DNA of 64,000 nucleotides from Bifidobacterium gallicum DSM 20093 = LMG 11596 (GCF_000741205.1 NZ_JGYW01000004.1:310001-374000), one strand, 5' to 3'; shown: positions 8,121 to 19,600, counted from the stretch's first letter. Notes: generated by a model not told the origin, from the sequence alone. Numbers and translations: made by a program.

Positions 8121-9326
8121 ATGCCTAAAGCACTGTTACTGGAAAACATCCATCCGCTTGCTGCTGAAGCTTTGCGTAAAGATGGATTCGATGTAGAAAC
8201 CATGACGGGCGCCTTGAATGAGGACGAGCTGATTGATGCCCTTGACGGTGTTGATTTGCTCGGCATTCGTTCCAAGACCACCGTGACACGCAAAGTACTC
8301 GATGCCCGTCCCGAATTGTCGGCCATCGGCTGCTTCTGCATCGGCACGAACCAAGTCGACCTTGGTGCTGCTGCCTCAAAGGGCGTCGCCGTGTTCAATG
8401 CGCCGTATTCGAACACGCGTTCCGTTGTGGAGCTGGTGATTTGCGACATCATTTGCCTGATGCGCCGCATTCCTGCACACACGCACCATATGAAGCATGG
8501 CGTGTGGGACAAGTCGGCCACGGGTTCGCATGAGGTCCGAGGCAAAACACTCGGCATCATCGGCTACGGCAATATCGGTTCGCAGCTGTCAGTGCTGGCT
8601 GAAGCCTTGGGCATGCGCGTCGTGTTCTATGACTTGGACGAGAAGCTTGCCATGGGCAATGCGCGCCGCTGCGAAACATTGACCGAACTGTTGGAACAGT
8701 CGGATGCCGTGTCGATCCACGTGGATGGTCGCAAGTCCAATCGCGGTTTCTTCGGTGAGGAACAGTTCGCCCAGATGAAGCCTGGCGCTATTTTCATCAA
8801 TGCCTCCCGCGGGTTCATTGTGGATTTGGATGCGTTGAAGAACCATTTGGATTCGGGCCATATTGCAGGTGCCGCAATTGACGTGTTCCCCGAAGAGCCC
8901 AAGTCGAAGGGCGATCCGTTTATCACGCCACTGGCCAATGAAGACAACATGATTTTGACCCCGCATATTGGCGGTTCAACACTGGAAGCGCAGAAGAACA
9001 TCGCCGTGTTTGTGGCACAGCGCCTGGTCGATTACTGGTTCCGCGGTTCGACGATGCTGAGCGTGAACTTGCCACAGATTACCGTGGGCGCATGCAAGAG
9101 CGCGGCCCGTCTGTGCCATTTGCACCAGAATTTCCCCGGCATCCTGGCCAAAGTCAACCAGTACCTGGGCGAGCAAGACCTCAACATCACCGCCCAGTCG
9201 CTCGGCACTGAAGGTGAGATCGGTTACGCCATCGTTGACGTGTCAGGAAAGCCCAGCCGGAACACGTTGGATGCGCTCGAAGCGATTCCCGGTACGATTC
9301 GCTTGCGCGTGTTCGAACGCGACTGA
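8121..9326 (+). CDS. serA: D-3-phosphoglycerate dehydrogenase SerA
   Basis: 401 residues. It oxidises 3-phosphoglycerate to 3-phosphohydroxypyruvate, the first step of serine synthesis. The NAD-binding Rossmann motif is GIIGYGNIGSQL, followed by the catalytic-loop segments NASRGFIVD and the His of LTPHIGGST. The C-terminus (about residue 330 on: HQNFPGILAKVNQYLGE) is an ACT domain, the usual serine feedback site. The short class of about 410 residues matches E. coli SerA. ATG 8121 is chosen over a TTG at 8112. It is probably cotranscribed with the helicase gene. Confidence 0.95.
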   Translation: MPKALLLENIHPLAAEALRKDGFDVETMTGALNEDELIDALDGVDLLGIRSKTTVTRKVLDARPELSAIGCFCIGTNQVDLGAAASKGVAVFNAPYSNTRSVVELVICDIICLMRRIPAHTHHMKHGVWDKSATGSHEVRGKTLGIIGYGNIGSQLSVLAEALGMRVVFYDLDEKLAMGNARRCETLTELLEQSDAVSIHVDGRKSNRGFFGEEQFAQMKPGAIFINASRGFIVDLDALKNHLDSGHIAGAAIDVFPEEPKSKGDPFITPLANEDNMILTPHIGGSTLEAQKNIAVFVAQRLVDYWFRGSTMLSVNLPQITVGACKSAARLCHLHQNFPGILAKVNQYLGEQDLNITAQSLGTEGEIGYAIVDVSGKPSRNTLDALEAIPGTIRLRVFERD

Positions 9327-9479
9327 GTAATCGCCTAGGTGCCAAGCGGTGCTGACCGATGCGTGCCGGCAGTGGTTACAGCCACGGTTCTGACAGCACA
9401 TCGAACATCACGTCAATATTGGGCTCACCATTGCCGTGATGGCAACCGCTAACACCACTGCTACCGCTGTAACCGGTAC

Positions 9480-9529
9480 ATAGTTGAGGTCCTGCTTCAT
9501 GAATCGTCATGAAGCAGGACCTCAACTAT
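9480..9529. terminator. 23-bp perfect hairpin between convergent serA and nrdR
   Basis: A perfect 23-bp inverted repeat (9480-9502 with 9507-9529) around a four-base loop. It lies between two genes that converge, so a bidirectional transcription stop is the simplest reading. No run of T follows on either strand, which is unusual for an intrinsic terminator. The rest of 9327-9603 shows nothing. Confidence 0.6.
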
Positions 9530-9603
9530 AACTATGTTGCTCTTGTGCATCACGCCATGCCGTCATCAATGCACAGCGCCATCGTCAGTCGGCAATGCGT
9601 TCG

Positions 9604-10062
9604 TCATTGCGTAAGATCATCGTCATGGCGCAGCTCATCGATAGCATGTTGGAAATCGTCGAGGTCGGAGTAGTTCTGGTAGATGCTTGCGAAACGGATG
9701 TAGCCCACTTTGTCCAGCGCGCGCAAGGGCTTTAGGATGGCACGACCCACCACATCGGATGGCACCGTGGCTAATCCCTGACTCCTCAAGTCCTCCTCCA
9801 CTTGCATGCCCAATCGTTTCAGATCCTCTTCTTTGACAGGACGTCCTTGACATGCTTTGCGCACACCGCTGACCACTTTGTCGCGCGTGAACGGTTCCAG
9901 GTCGCCCGAACGTTTTTGCACGAGCAATGTGGTGGTCTCCATCGTCGTGAAACGCTTCTGGCAGTGCAGACACTGACGTCGGCGACGGATGGAGTATCCA
10001 TCCTCACCGATGCGCGTATCGATGACCTTGGTCTCGGCGCTATGACAAAAAGGGCAATGCAT
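9604..10062 (-). CDS. nrdR: Ribonucleotide reductase repressor NrdR
   Basis: 152 residues, the normal family size. It begins MHCPFCHSAETKVIDTRIGE, with a zinc ribbon formed by CPFC and CLHC, and continues into an ATP-cone domain (KRSGDLEPFTRDKVVSGVRKAC from about 43, cut here in mid-domain). NrdR senses ATP/dATP and represses nrd operons. The start at 10062 is set by homology; an upstream in-frame extension is rejected. It lies behind the LysM gene and lexA promoter region, an order known from other actinobacteria (lexA, division suppressor, nrdR). Confidence 0.93.
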   Translation of the reverse strand: MHCPFCHSAETKVIDTRIGEDGYSIRRRRQCLHCQKRFTTMETTTLLVQKRSGDLEPFTRDKVVSGVRKACQGRPVKEEDLKRLGMQVEEDLRSQGLATVPSDVVGRAILKPLRALDKVGYIRFASIYQNYSDLDDFQHAIDELRHDDDLTQ

Positions 10063-10147
10063 ACCCTCAAGAATAATGCCAATAGTTCCCATCGCATGCA
10101 CGCGCATGGGTGGACGCGTTGAACTTGGGCGTGTCGTGCCAGCCATG

Positions 10148-10582
10148 TCACGCACTCAAATCCGGCAGCTTCAGATGTTGCCCTGATTGCAACGTTGAAT
10201 CCGGCAATGCGTTGAGTTCGCTAATGCGCTGCACCATCGCGGGCACATCTTGCTTACGCGGTGCCACACGCTGGGCAATCGACCATAACGTATCCCCCGG
10301 TTGCACCGTGTAATTGACGGTGTAATCGATAGTGGGCTGCCCAGACGGTTGCGACCATGCCGGCACGGCATCGGCCACCATGACACCAGCCCCAAGAGCC
10401 AGCGCCAGCAGCACCACGACGATTCCCAGATGCCTGGATACGCCATCGCGGACCGCGCGTGCCACCGACACCACCCGACCAGTTCGACGGATTTGGGACA
10501 ATCCATGACCCAGTCCATGATGCAAATCTTGACGCAAATCTTGATGCAGACGATGCCCCAAACCTTGATGCAAATGAACCAT
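10148..10582 (-). CDS. SOS-linked LysM membrane protein, possible division inhibitor
   Basis: 144 residues. A His/Gln-rich N-terminal stretch is followed by one membrane segment (IVVVLLALALGAGVMVADA, about residues 55-73) and a C-terminal LysM domain (YTVQPGDTLWSIAQRV onward) that should bind peptidoglycan outside the cell. It is divergent from lexA and has a perfect LexA box just upstream. Membrane anchor plus LysM next to lexA is the arrangement of Bacillus YneA, which halts division during SOS; corynebacteria place DivS here. A similar role is my inference. Start at 10582 is chosen because AAAGGA lies eight bases before it and longer starts run into the LexA box. Confidence 0.8.
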   Translation of the reverse strand: MVHLHQGLGHRLHQDLRQDLHHGLGHGLSQIRRTGRVVSVARAVRDGVSRHLGIVVVLLALALGAGVMVADAVPAWSQPSGQPTIDYTVNYTVQPGDTLWSIAQRVAPRKQDVPAMVQRISELNALPDSTLQSGQHLKLPDLSA

Positions 10583-10596
10583 GACAACCATCCTTT

Positions 10597-10610
10597 CGAA
10601 CATTTGTTCG
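10597..10610. promoter_or_regulatory. LexA box 1
   Basis: CGAACATTTGTTCG matches the Gram-positive LexA consensus (CGAACrnryGTTCG) in both half-sites. It is nearest to the LysM gene start. Confidence 0.88.
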
Positions 10611-10632
10611 CATTGGCTTCATGATTGATATT

Positions 10633-10646
10633 CGCACATTTGTTCG
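10633..10646. promoter_or_regulatory. LexA box 2
   Basis: CGCACATTTGTTCG has one perfect half-site and one change in the other. It lies midway between the divergent LysM and lexA starts. Confidence 0.78.
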
Positions 10647-10664
10647 AATCAGTCAACATGCATT

Positions 10665-10678
10665 CGAACATCTGTTTG
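10665..10678. promoter_or_regulatory. LexA box 3
   Basis: CGAACATCTGTTTG has one change in the right half-site. It is the box nearest to lexA, 54 bases before its ATG, suited to autorepression. The three boxes are spaced 36 and 32 bases, close to three helical turns. Confidence 0.8.
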
Positions 10679-10731
10679 AAATACTGGCGATTTCGCGATA
10701 TGCTGGGCGTGTTGCTACGAAAGGAACGGCC

Positions 10732-11412
10732 ATGAGCGTGAACAACCCCACACCCCGTCGCGAGCGAGAACCGCTGACCGACCGTCAGCAAGCCATGCTC
10801 AACGCCATCCAGGAGCTCACGAGTGCCAATGGATTCGCGCCAAGCATGCGTGAACTCGGCCAAGCCGTCGGCTTGAGCAGCACCTCATCGGTCAAGCACC
10901 AGCTGCAAGTGTTGGCAGACAAAGGCTATATCCGCAAAGTCGGCAACAAAGGCCGTGCGATTGAGATCATCGACGCCGATACCCCAACGCTCGGCAACAT
11001 CGCCGATATTTCAATATCCGGATTGCCATCCCTTGAAAACTCGATGGACGTGCCGCTCGTCGGATCCATCGCCGCAGGCACGCCCATCACAGCCGAGCAA
11101 CATGTCGAAGACGTCATGCGCCTGCCCGTGCGCCTTACGGGCACCGGCAAGCTGTTCATGCTCGAAGTCCATGGCGATTCCATGGTGGATGCCGCCATTT
11201 GTGACGGCGACTTTGTGGTAGTGCGCGAACAGCACACGGCCGACAATGGCGACATTGTGGCCGCATTGCTTGGCGATGAAGCCACAGTCAAAACGTTCCG
11301 CAATGAGGACGGCCATATTTGGCTCATGCCCCATAATCCAAGCTACTCACCGATTGACGGCACCCATGCGCAAATCATGGGCAAAGTGGTCACCGTATTG
11401 CGTCGGCTGTAA
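10732..11412 (+). CDS. lexA: SOS repressor LexA
   Basis: 226 residues. The N-terminal winged helix-turn-helix spans about 15-80 (LTDRQQAMLNAIQEL, SMRELGQAVGLSSTSSVKHQL). The self-cleavage site is A115-G116 in GSIAAGTP. The catalytic pair is S150 in VHGDSMVDAAI and K187 in EATVKTF. RecA filament on ssDNA triggers cleavage and derepresses SOS genes. ATG 10732 has AAAGGA nine bases upstream; an open extension through the LexA boxes is rejected. About 275 bases after the stop (to 11687) contain nothing recognisable. Confidence 0.96.
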   Translation: MSVNNPTPRREREPLTDRQQAMLNAIQELTSANGFAPSMRELGQAVGLSSTSSVKHQLQVLADKGYIRKVGNKGRAIEIIDADTPTLGNIADISISGLPSLENSMDVPLVGSIAAGTPITAEQHVEDVMRLPVRLTGTGKLFMLEVHGDSMVDAAICDGDFVVVREQHTADNGDIVAALLGDEATVKTFRNEDGHIWLMPHNPSYSPIDGTHAQIMGKVVTVLRRL

Positions 11413-11687
11413 GCAAGCCCTGACAATCCACGGCACAATTCGCCCGCAATCCGCATGCCACGGGCGCCTTATCAAAGCTCAGGCATCGTTCCATCTGGTT
11501 CCGGAACGGTGCCTGCATTCATCTGCGGCGCCGCATTTATCCGCACGACTCTGGCAAGCACCGCAATCTGATTGCCGTAACCCACCATCGCGAGCTCGCC
11601 ATCCATTCTCCACTGCCATGGTGCCACTGCGGTTGCGTCCGTATCGCATCCACGCCCACCGCCACATCCACCATCTGCACCGCATCC

Positions 11688-12656
11688 TCAAGGATGGATC
11701 TGATCGGCACTGGCGCTCGTATATCCTTCGGGCTCAAGCTGGAATGTGGTATGCGGCACGGAAACGGGAAAATGTTGACGCAAGCATTCCTGCAGTTGCG
11801 CAAGCACCTGACCGGCTTCGCTCATCGTCATGGTTGCATCCACCACCACATGGGCGCTCAACACCGGCATGCCACTGGCCACCATGCTCGCATGCAGATC
11901 ATGTACCGTCACCACATGCGGCACATGCTCCAAATGCTCACGCACAGCGTCCAAATCCAACCCTTGTGGCGTTGCTTCAAGCAACACGCGCATCGCATCA
12001 CGCAGCAACGTCGCGGCACGCGGCAACATCAGCAACGCGATCACGCCACCGGCAACCGCATCGAAGCCATCCCAGCCAGTCAGCATCATGACCACAGCCG
12101 AAGCGATAACAGCTACTGATCCCAACGCGTCATTGCATACTTCCAGGAACGCGGCATGCATGTTCATGTTGTCACCAGCTTGCGCACGCAACACCACAAT
12201 CGACGCAATGTTGGCCACGAGTCCCAACACGCCAAAACTCAGCAACCATCGCACATCATGAATCACTTCCGATTCCTGATGGCACAAGCGCATCACAGCT
12301 TCCGCCAGCGCATACAATCCCACAAACAGCAATACGAGTGCACCGCCGGCAGCTGTGATTACCTCGAGCCTGGCCCAACCCCACGTGCGCGACTTGTTCG
12401 GTTTACGCCGCATCAGCAACGCCGTTACCGTCGAAGCCGCCAACACCGACACGTCAGTCAACATATGGCCTGCGTCCACCAGCAACGCCAACGAATCCGT
12501 GACCACAGCCCCAACCACTTCGGCCACAAATACGCTGCCCGTCATGGCTAGCGTAAACAGCAAACTGCGATGATGCGCCCTACCGTCACCACTCGTTCCA
12601 CCAGCATGCTGCAATCCAACCCCATGTGCATGGGAATGTGTATGCGAATGACCCAC
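11688..12656 (-). CDS. Cation diffusion facilitator (CzcD/ZitB-type metal exporter)
   Basis: About 322 residues with a His-rich N-terminus (HSHTHSHAHG), six predicted membrane helices and a cytoplasmic C-terminal domain. Helix 2 carries VDAGHMLTD, with the His and Asp of the intramembrane metal site. In helix 5, at FLEVCNDALGS, the usual His of the H-x-x-x-D pair is Glu while the Asp is kept. Zinc is the likely substrate, but the change could alter selectivity. A purine run AAAGGGGG precedes GTG 12656; GTG 12671 is an alternative start. No metal sensor gene is adjacent. Confidence 0.88.
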   Translation of the reverse strand: MGHSHTHSHAHGVGLQHAGGTSGDGRAHHRSLLFTLAMTGSVFVAEVVGAVVTDSLALLVDAGHMLTDVSVLAASTVTALLMRRKPNKSRTWGWARLEVITAAGGALVLLFVGLYALAEAVMRLCHQESEVIHDVRWLLSFGVLGLVANIASIVVLRAQAGDNMNMHAAFLEVCNDALGSVAVIASAVVMMLTGWDGFDAVAGGVIALLMLPRAATLLRDAMRVLLEATPQGLDLDAVREHLEHVPHVVTVHDLHASMVASGMPVLSAHVVVDATMTMSEAGQVLAQLQECLRQHFPVSVPHTTFQLEPEGYTSASADQIHP

Positions 12657-12752
12657 TTCGCCCCCTTTCACCCTCTCTCGTGACGCCGAACGTCACAACG
12701 TCACGCCATCGCCTCAACGTCACTTCATCATAGGCCGTGCAAATAACACAAA

Positions 12753-12780
12753 AAGGGACACCGGTTTCCCGGTGTCCCTT
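12753..12780 (-). terminator. Rho-independent terminator of ldh
   Basis: A 12-bp perfect stem (AAGGGACACCGG and its complement) with a 4-base loop. On the minus strand it is followed directly by TTTTTG, 40 bases after the ldh stop. Confidence 0.9.
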
Positions 12781-12820
12781 ACTTCAGCAGTATCAATCAA
12801 TCACTGCTACTCCATGGCTA

Positions 12821-14173
<1,353 letters not shown>

Positions 14174-15745
14174 CTACTCGCCTTCCAGCGCTCGATTGTC
14201 AGGCTCGTCAGGCAACGCTTCATCCATGATGCGCGCGGCGAGACGGTCATCTACGCGGGCTATGACGGCGATGCCGGTATCACGGTAATCAAGAGCAGTC
14301 AACTCGCCGAACTCGCGGATACGGTTGATCAGGGAGCCGGCCGTGTACGGCAGCAGCGCCTCAACCTGCACGTCAGGACGCGGCAGCAGCCCTTCCACCG
14401 ACTCACGCAACGTATCAATCCCCTCCCCGCTCGCCGACGAAACGATGAACGCGTCGGGCATCAGACTGGCGATACGCTCGCGTTTGGCGTTGTCAATCAG
14501 GTCGGCTTTGTTGAACACGGTCAACGTCGGGATTTCCCCGACGCCGTCAATGTCTTTGAGCACGTCGTTGACGGCATCGATCTGTGAGAACGGGTCGGGG
14601 TGCGAACTGTCGACCACGTGCACGATCAGGTCGGCCTCGCCTACTTCCTCGAGCGTTGATTTGAACGCCTCGACGAGCTGCGTGGGCAGGCGGCGTACGA
14701 ACCCGACCGTGTCGACGTAGGCGTAGCGGCGTCCGTCTGCGGACTGTGCGCGGCGCACGGCCGTGTCGAGCGTGGCAAACAACGCGTTCTCAACAAGCTC
14801 GCTTGAGCCGGTCAACCGGTTCGTCAACGAAGACTTCCCCGCGTTCGTATATCCGACAACAGCCACGGTCGGCAGTCCCGTGCGCCGCCTTGAGCCGCGT
14901 TTGACCTGACGGGAGGGGGCCATTTGCGCGATTTGCTTGCGCAAACGTGCGATGCGTGTGCGGATTACACGACGGTCCATTTCGATTTTCGTCTCACCCG
15001 GGCCGCGCGAACCGATACCCGCGTCGGCACCGGCCGCACGTCCGCCGGCCTGGCGAGACAACGCGGCGCCCCAACCGCGCAGACGCGGCAGCATGTACTG
15101 CAGTTGCGCGAGTTCTACCTGCGCCTTGCCTTCACGTGACTGCGCGTGCTGCGCGAAAATATCGAGGATTACTGCCGTGCGGTCCACTACTTTGACGCGC
15201 GTCACATCCTCGAGCGCACGTCGTTGGCTCGGCGGCAGGTCGGCGTCCACAATGATTGTGTCGGCTTCGTTGACGGCCACAATGTCGGCGATTTCCTTGG
15301 CTTTGCCTGAGCCGACGTACGTGGCCGAGTCGGGCCTCGAACGGTGCTGCAGCACGCCGTCCACGACTTGCGCACCCGCTGTTTCGGCGAGCGCGGCCAA
15401 CTCGCGCAACGATTCCTCGGCTTGCGTGAGCGTCGTGTCCCTGCTCGACCACACGCCCACGAGCACGACGCGTTCAAGACGGATCTTTCGATATTCCACT
15501 TCCGTGACGTCGTGCAGTTCGCCCAGGCCTGTCACGTGTTTGAGTTGGTTGCGTGATTCTCGCTCTCGCCAGAGCTCGTCGTCGCGCTCAGCGTAGACAT
15601 CGGTGCGTTCATGTTGGTCGAGCAGCACGTCGGAACGTTCGCCGAGCACGCCCGTTCCGGGCTCGTCCCGCTCGGTTTCTTGCCGCTGTGACGTTGGCTG
15701 CACGTTGTGGTCTTGCGTCGCACTCACCTCTTCTTGTTCAGGCAT
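14174..15745 (-). CDS. hflX: Ribosome-associated GTPase HflX
   Basis: 523 residues. HflX splits stalled or stress-inactivated 70S ribosomes. A variable acidic N-terminus (1 to about 80) precedes the HflX domain (VVDGVLQHRSRPDSATYVGS) and the GTPase core: G1 VGYTNAGKSS, then FATLDTAVRRA (G2), DTVGFVRRLP (G3) and FNKADLID (G4). A Gly-rich linker (RGWGAALSRQAGGRAAG) before the GTPase core is family-typical. The start codon at 15745 has only a weak ribosome-binding site. Confidence 0.95.
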   Translation of the reverse strand: MPEQEEVSATQDHNVQPTSQRQETERDEPGTGVLGERSDVLLDQHERTDVYAERDDELWRERESRNQLKHVTGLGELHDVTEVEYRKIRLERVVLVGVWSSRDTTLTQAEESLRELAALAETAGAQVVDGVLQHRSRPDSATYVGSGKAKEIADIVAVNEADTIIVDADLPPSQRRALEDVTRVKVVDRTAVILDIFAQHAQSREGKAQVELAQLQYMLPRLRGWGAALSRQAGGRAAGADAGIGSRGPGETKIEMDRRVIRTRIARLRKQIAQMAPSRQVKRGSRRRTGLPTVAVVGYTNAGKSSLTNRLTGSSELVENALFATLDTAVRRAQSADGRRYAYVDTVGFVRRLPTQLVEAFKSTLEEVGEADLIVHVVDSSHPDPFSQIDAVNDVLKDIDGVGEIPTLTVFNKADLIDNAKRERIASLMPDAFIVSSASGEGIDTLRESVEGLLPRPDVQVEALLPYTAGSLINRIREFGELTALDYRDTGIAVIARVDDRLAARIMDEALPDEPDNRALEGE

Positions 15746-15870
15746 ACTCGCACTGGTTTATTATCATGGTTTAAGCAGACTTTGACAATGGTTCGCCGCT
15801 TGATTTCTTGTGATTTCCGCTTCACCCGGTATGGCGGTCTGAACCACGACTGTAGAAACGATGGGATTTG

Positions 15871-16527
15871 ATGGCACAGCAAAATGTGAAACAAGACGTG
15901 AAACAATCCAAGCATGGTGGTGAACAGTATTTCAACGCCACACCGACTTCAGCCGATGTGCGCGTGCCACACACGTTCACGGTGCGCGGGCACGAAGTAC
16001 AGGTCAATACGTCACATGGTGTGTTTTCGGCCGATCGCGTGGATTTGGGCACACAGGTGCTGTTGCGTCATGCGCCCGATTTGCCCGAGACAGGCACGTT
16101 CCTTGATTTGGGCAGCGGTTGGGGGCCGATCGCGTTGGCCATGGCGTTGGACGCGCCTGATGCGCGCGTATATGCCGTGGACGTCAATGAACGCTCGATT
16201 GATTTGACGCGTGAGAACGCGCAAGCGAACGGTTGCGCGAACATTGTGGCCGGCACGGCGCAGGATGTGCCCGATGACGTGCGCTTTGCGCGCATCTGGT
16301 CGAATCCGCCGATCCGCATTGGCAAGGAAGCGTTGCATGAGCTGCTGATGACGTGGTTGCCGCGTCTGGAACCGGACGGCTACGCCTATTTGGTCGTGCA
16401 AAAGAACCTCGGCGCTGATTCGTTGATGCCGTGGCTGGCGCAACAGCTGGGCGACGAGTACGAAGTCAGCAAGTATTCGAGTTCCAAAGGCTATCGTGTG
16501 ATTGAAGTGCATCGCGTAGCGGCCTGA
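15871..16527 (+). CDS. RsmC-type class I methyltransferase
   Basis: 218 residues forming a single methyltransferase small domain. The SAM loop is FLDLGSGWGPIALAMAL, and the catalytic-side motif SNPPIRIG is the N-P-P-x element of enzymes that methylate an exocyclic amino group. The opening block YFNATPTSADVRVP and the segment TSHGVFSADRVDLGTQVLL are typical of single-domain RsmC/RlmG relatives, which act on guanine N2 of rRNA. E. coli RsmC is a two-domain fusion about 340 residues long; the half-size form is common in Gram-positives. The exact rRNA target is not determinable here. Confidence 0.85.
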   Translation: MAQQNVKQDVKQSKHGGEQYFNATPTSADVRVPHTFTVRGHEVQVNTSHGVFSADRVDLGTQVLLRHAPDLPETGTFLDLGSGWGPIALAMALDAPDARVYAVDVNERSIDLTRENAQANGCANIVAGTAQDVPDDVRFARIWSNPPIRIGKEALHELLMTWLPRLEPDGYAYLVVQKNLGADSLMPWLAQQLGDEYEVSKYSSSKGYRVIEVHRVAA

Positions 16528-16654
16528 CTGGCGCCTCCCTAATCTTTGATGTCGTGACATTGGCTTCCTTGCCGCATGCGCGGGCGCTTTGCCAAGTGCA
16601 CCACAACCCATCCATCCCTCTGATACCAGTTATGGAAAGAAGCATTTCTTGGGC

Positions 16655-19600
16655 ATGAAGTTCGAATATCCACCAGAATTGCCGGTCAGCGCGGCACGCG
16701 ACGAAATCGTTGAAGCCGTCAAGCATGCGCAAGTCGTGATTGTGTCGGGCCAAACCGGTTCGGGCAAAACCACGCAGCTGCCCAAGATTTTGCTGGAATT
16801 AGGCCGTGGCAGCCATGGCAAGCAAATTGTGCATACACAGCCGCGCCGTTTGGCCGCGCGCACCGTGGCTGAGCGCATCGCGAGCGAACTTGGCGTGCGG
16901 TTGGGCGACGAGGTCGGCTATCAGGTGCGTTTCACGGATGAAAGCTCGCCGAACACTCGGCTGCGCGTCGTGACTGACGGTATTTTGCTCGCGCAAATCC
17001 AACGCGACCCGCTGTTGACGCGCTACGACACGATTGTGATTGATGAAGCGCATGAGCGCAGCCTGAACATTGACTTCCTGCTGGGCTATTTGACAGCGCT
17101 GCTGCCCAAACGTCCTGATTTGAAGCTGATCATCACGTCGGCCACGATTGATTCGGTCAAATTCCAACAGCATTTTGAGCATGCGCTGCACGCGAAAGTA
17201 CCCGTCATTGAAGTCTCCGGGCGCACGTATCCCGTGCAAATCGCCTATGAGCCGCTCGGTGCCGCGCCGGCATTGATGAACCATGTACCAGGCTTTGATG
17301 ATGGTGTGCGCCCAGGTGACGACGATTATGGCAGCGAAGCGGCCGCTGAAGACACCGACATGCCTACGGCTGTGGCGCGCGCCTGTATGGAACTGCTGAT
17401 TTTGTCGCAGCATGTGAGCGGTCCGCGCGACATCCTCGTATTTGCCGCCGGAGAGCGTGACATTCATGAATTCGAACAGGCGTTGCGTCGCCATTTGGGT
17501 CCGCGCGCCAGTGACATGCGCCGGCCCGACGCCGTGGAAATCACACCGTTGTTCGCGCGCCTGAGCGCCAAGGAACAGCATCGCGTGTTTGAAGCCCACA
17601 GCCAGCAACGCATTGTCATCGCCACCAATGTGGCCGAAACCTCGTTGACTGTGCCTTCAATCCGCTACGTCGTGGACCCAGGCATGGCGCGTATCTCACG
17701 CTATTCAAAGTCGGCCAAAGTGCAGCGTTTGCCGATTGAACCGATTTCACAAGCGAGCGCCGACCAGCGTTCAGGTCGTTGCGGCCGTGTAGCCGACGGT
17801 ATTGCAATCCGCTTGTACTCTCGTGAGGACTACGAGACGAGACCACGGTTCACTGAGCCGGAGATTTTGCGTACGTCACTGGGTGCCGTTGTGTTGCACA
17901 TGCTTTCGGTTGGTGTGGCTTCCTCGGCGGAAGATATCACGGATTTCGGGTTCATTGATCCGCCAGACATGAAGGCCGTGTCCGACGGGTTCAACGAGCT
18001 GACCGAGTTGCGGGCGATCAGCCGCAAGAACGGGCATACCACGTTGACGCATATCGGGCGGCAGCTGTCGCGCTTGCCGATTGATGTGCGTTTGGGCCGC
18101 ATGGTCATTGAAGCGGCCAAATCGACCACGCCGAACACGTTGGCCGCTGTGATTGTGATTGTGGCGTTCTTGAGTTTGCAAGATCCGCGCGAACGTCCTG
18201 ATGCGGCGCGTGAGGAAGCCGACCGCATTCATAACCGTTATGCGGACGCGTCGAGCGACTTTTTGACGGCGTTGAACCTGTGGGACCGTGCATTCCAGGT
18301 TGATGGCGAAATGTCGAACCATGCGTTACGCCGCTGGTGCAAGAACGAATACATGAACTTCCTGCGCATGCGCCAATGGAAAGACCTCGTGTCCCAGTTG
18401 CGTCAAATGTGTCAGGAGTTGAAGTTCAAGGTTGGCCAGCCGTTGCCGGCCAGCCGTCCTGAACCGGCGATACGTGAATTGCCGATCAACCAGCAGGCCG
18501 CGCATAGTTTGGCGTGCAGTTGGGATACTGATGGCATTCATCGTTCGATGCTTGCCGGATTGCTCTCGATGATTGGCATGCAAGTGATCCATGAGCCCAA
18601 GGCGTCGGACTTCACGGGGCTCAAAGGTGCAGCCAAGGCCAAAGCGATCAAACGCGCGCAGAAAATGGCCAAAAACGATTATCAAGGTGCGCGAGGTACA
18701 CGCTTTGCCATTTTCCCCGCTTCAGCGTTGCATAAGGCCACGCCGCAATGGATCATGACGACGGAACTCGTGGAAACGAGCCGGTTGTGGGCACGCTACT
18801 GTGCGTCGATCGATCCGGCCTGGGCGGAACGGTTGGCTGGCAATTTGACACGCACAACCTATGCGAATCCGCATTGGTCGGGTTCGCGTGGTGCCGCTGT
18901 GGCCGATGCCAAAGTGTTGCTCTATGGTTTGCCAATCGTGTCTGACCGTGTGGTGCAGTGGGGTCGTGTGAACCCGTTGGAAGCGCGTGATTTCCTGATT
19001 CGCCAAGGCCTCGTCGAAGGTGACATCCAACAGCGGTTTGCGCATGACGAGTTCATCCAACGCAACATTGACGTGTTGGAGGATGCCGCCGAAGATGCGA
19101 ATCGTACGCGCCAGGTCGCGCAAACGGTCAGCGATGAGGATCTGTTCGATTTTTACAACCGTATTGTGCCCAACACGGCCGTATCGGTGGCCGATTTGGC
19201 GAAGTGGTGGAAAACCGAATATGAGCAGCATCCGCATCTGCTTGATTTTGACCCCGACCAGGTGGAACGCCTCAACGATCAGGATTCCGTGAGTCTCGAC
19301 GACTTCCCCGATCATTGGCATACGATGGGGTCGGACGGCCGTGCCGTGGATTTGCGCTTGAGCTATGTGTATGACACGAGCGCTGACAACGATGGTGTCA
19401 GCGTGCATATTCCAATCAGCATGCTCTCGCGCATCGCGCCGGAACAGTTCACATGGAATGTGCCCGGTTTGTTGGACGAGCTGATTGTGGCGTTGATCAA
19501 GGCGCTGCCCAAGGCGCTGCGCGTACAGTTTGTGCCGGCACCTGATACGGCCAAACGTATTCGTACGTGGATTGACGACCATTTTGTCCAACTGCCAGGT

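Noticed and set aside
11246-12091. Plus-strand frame running from lexA over the end of the cation exporter gene
   Set aside because: Overlaps two solid genes in other frames and has no domain.
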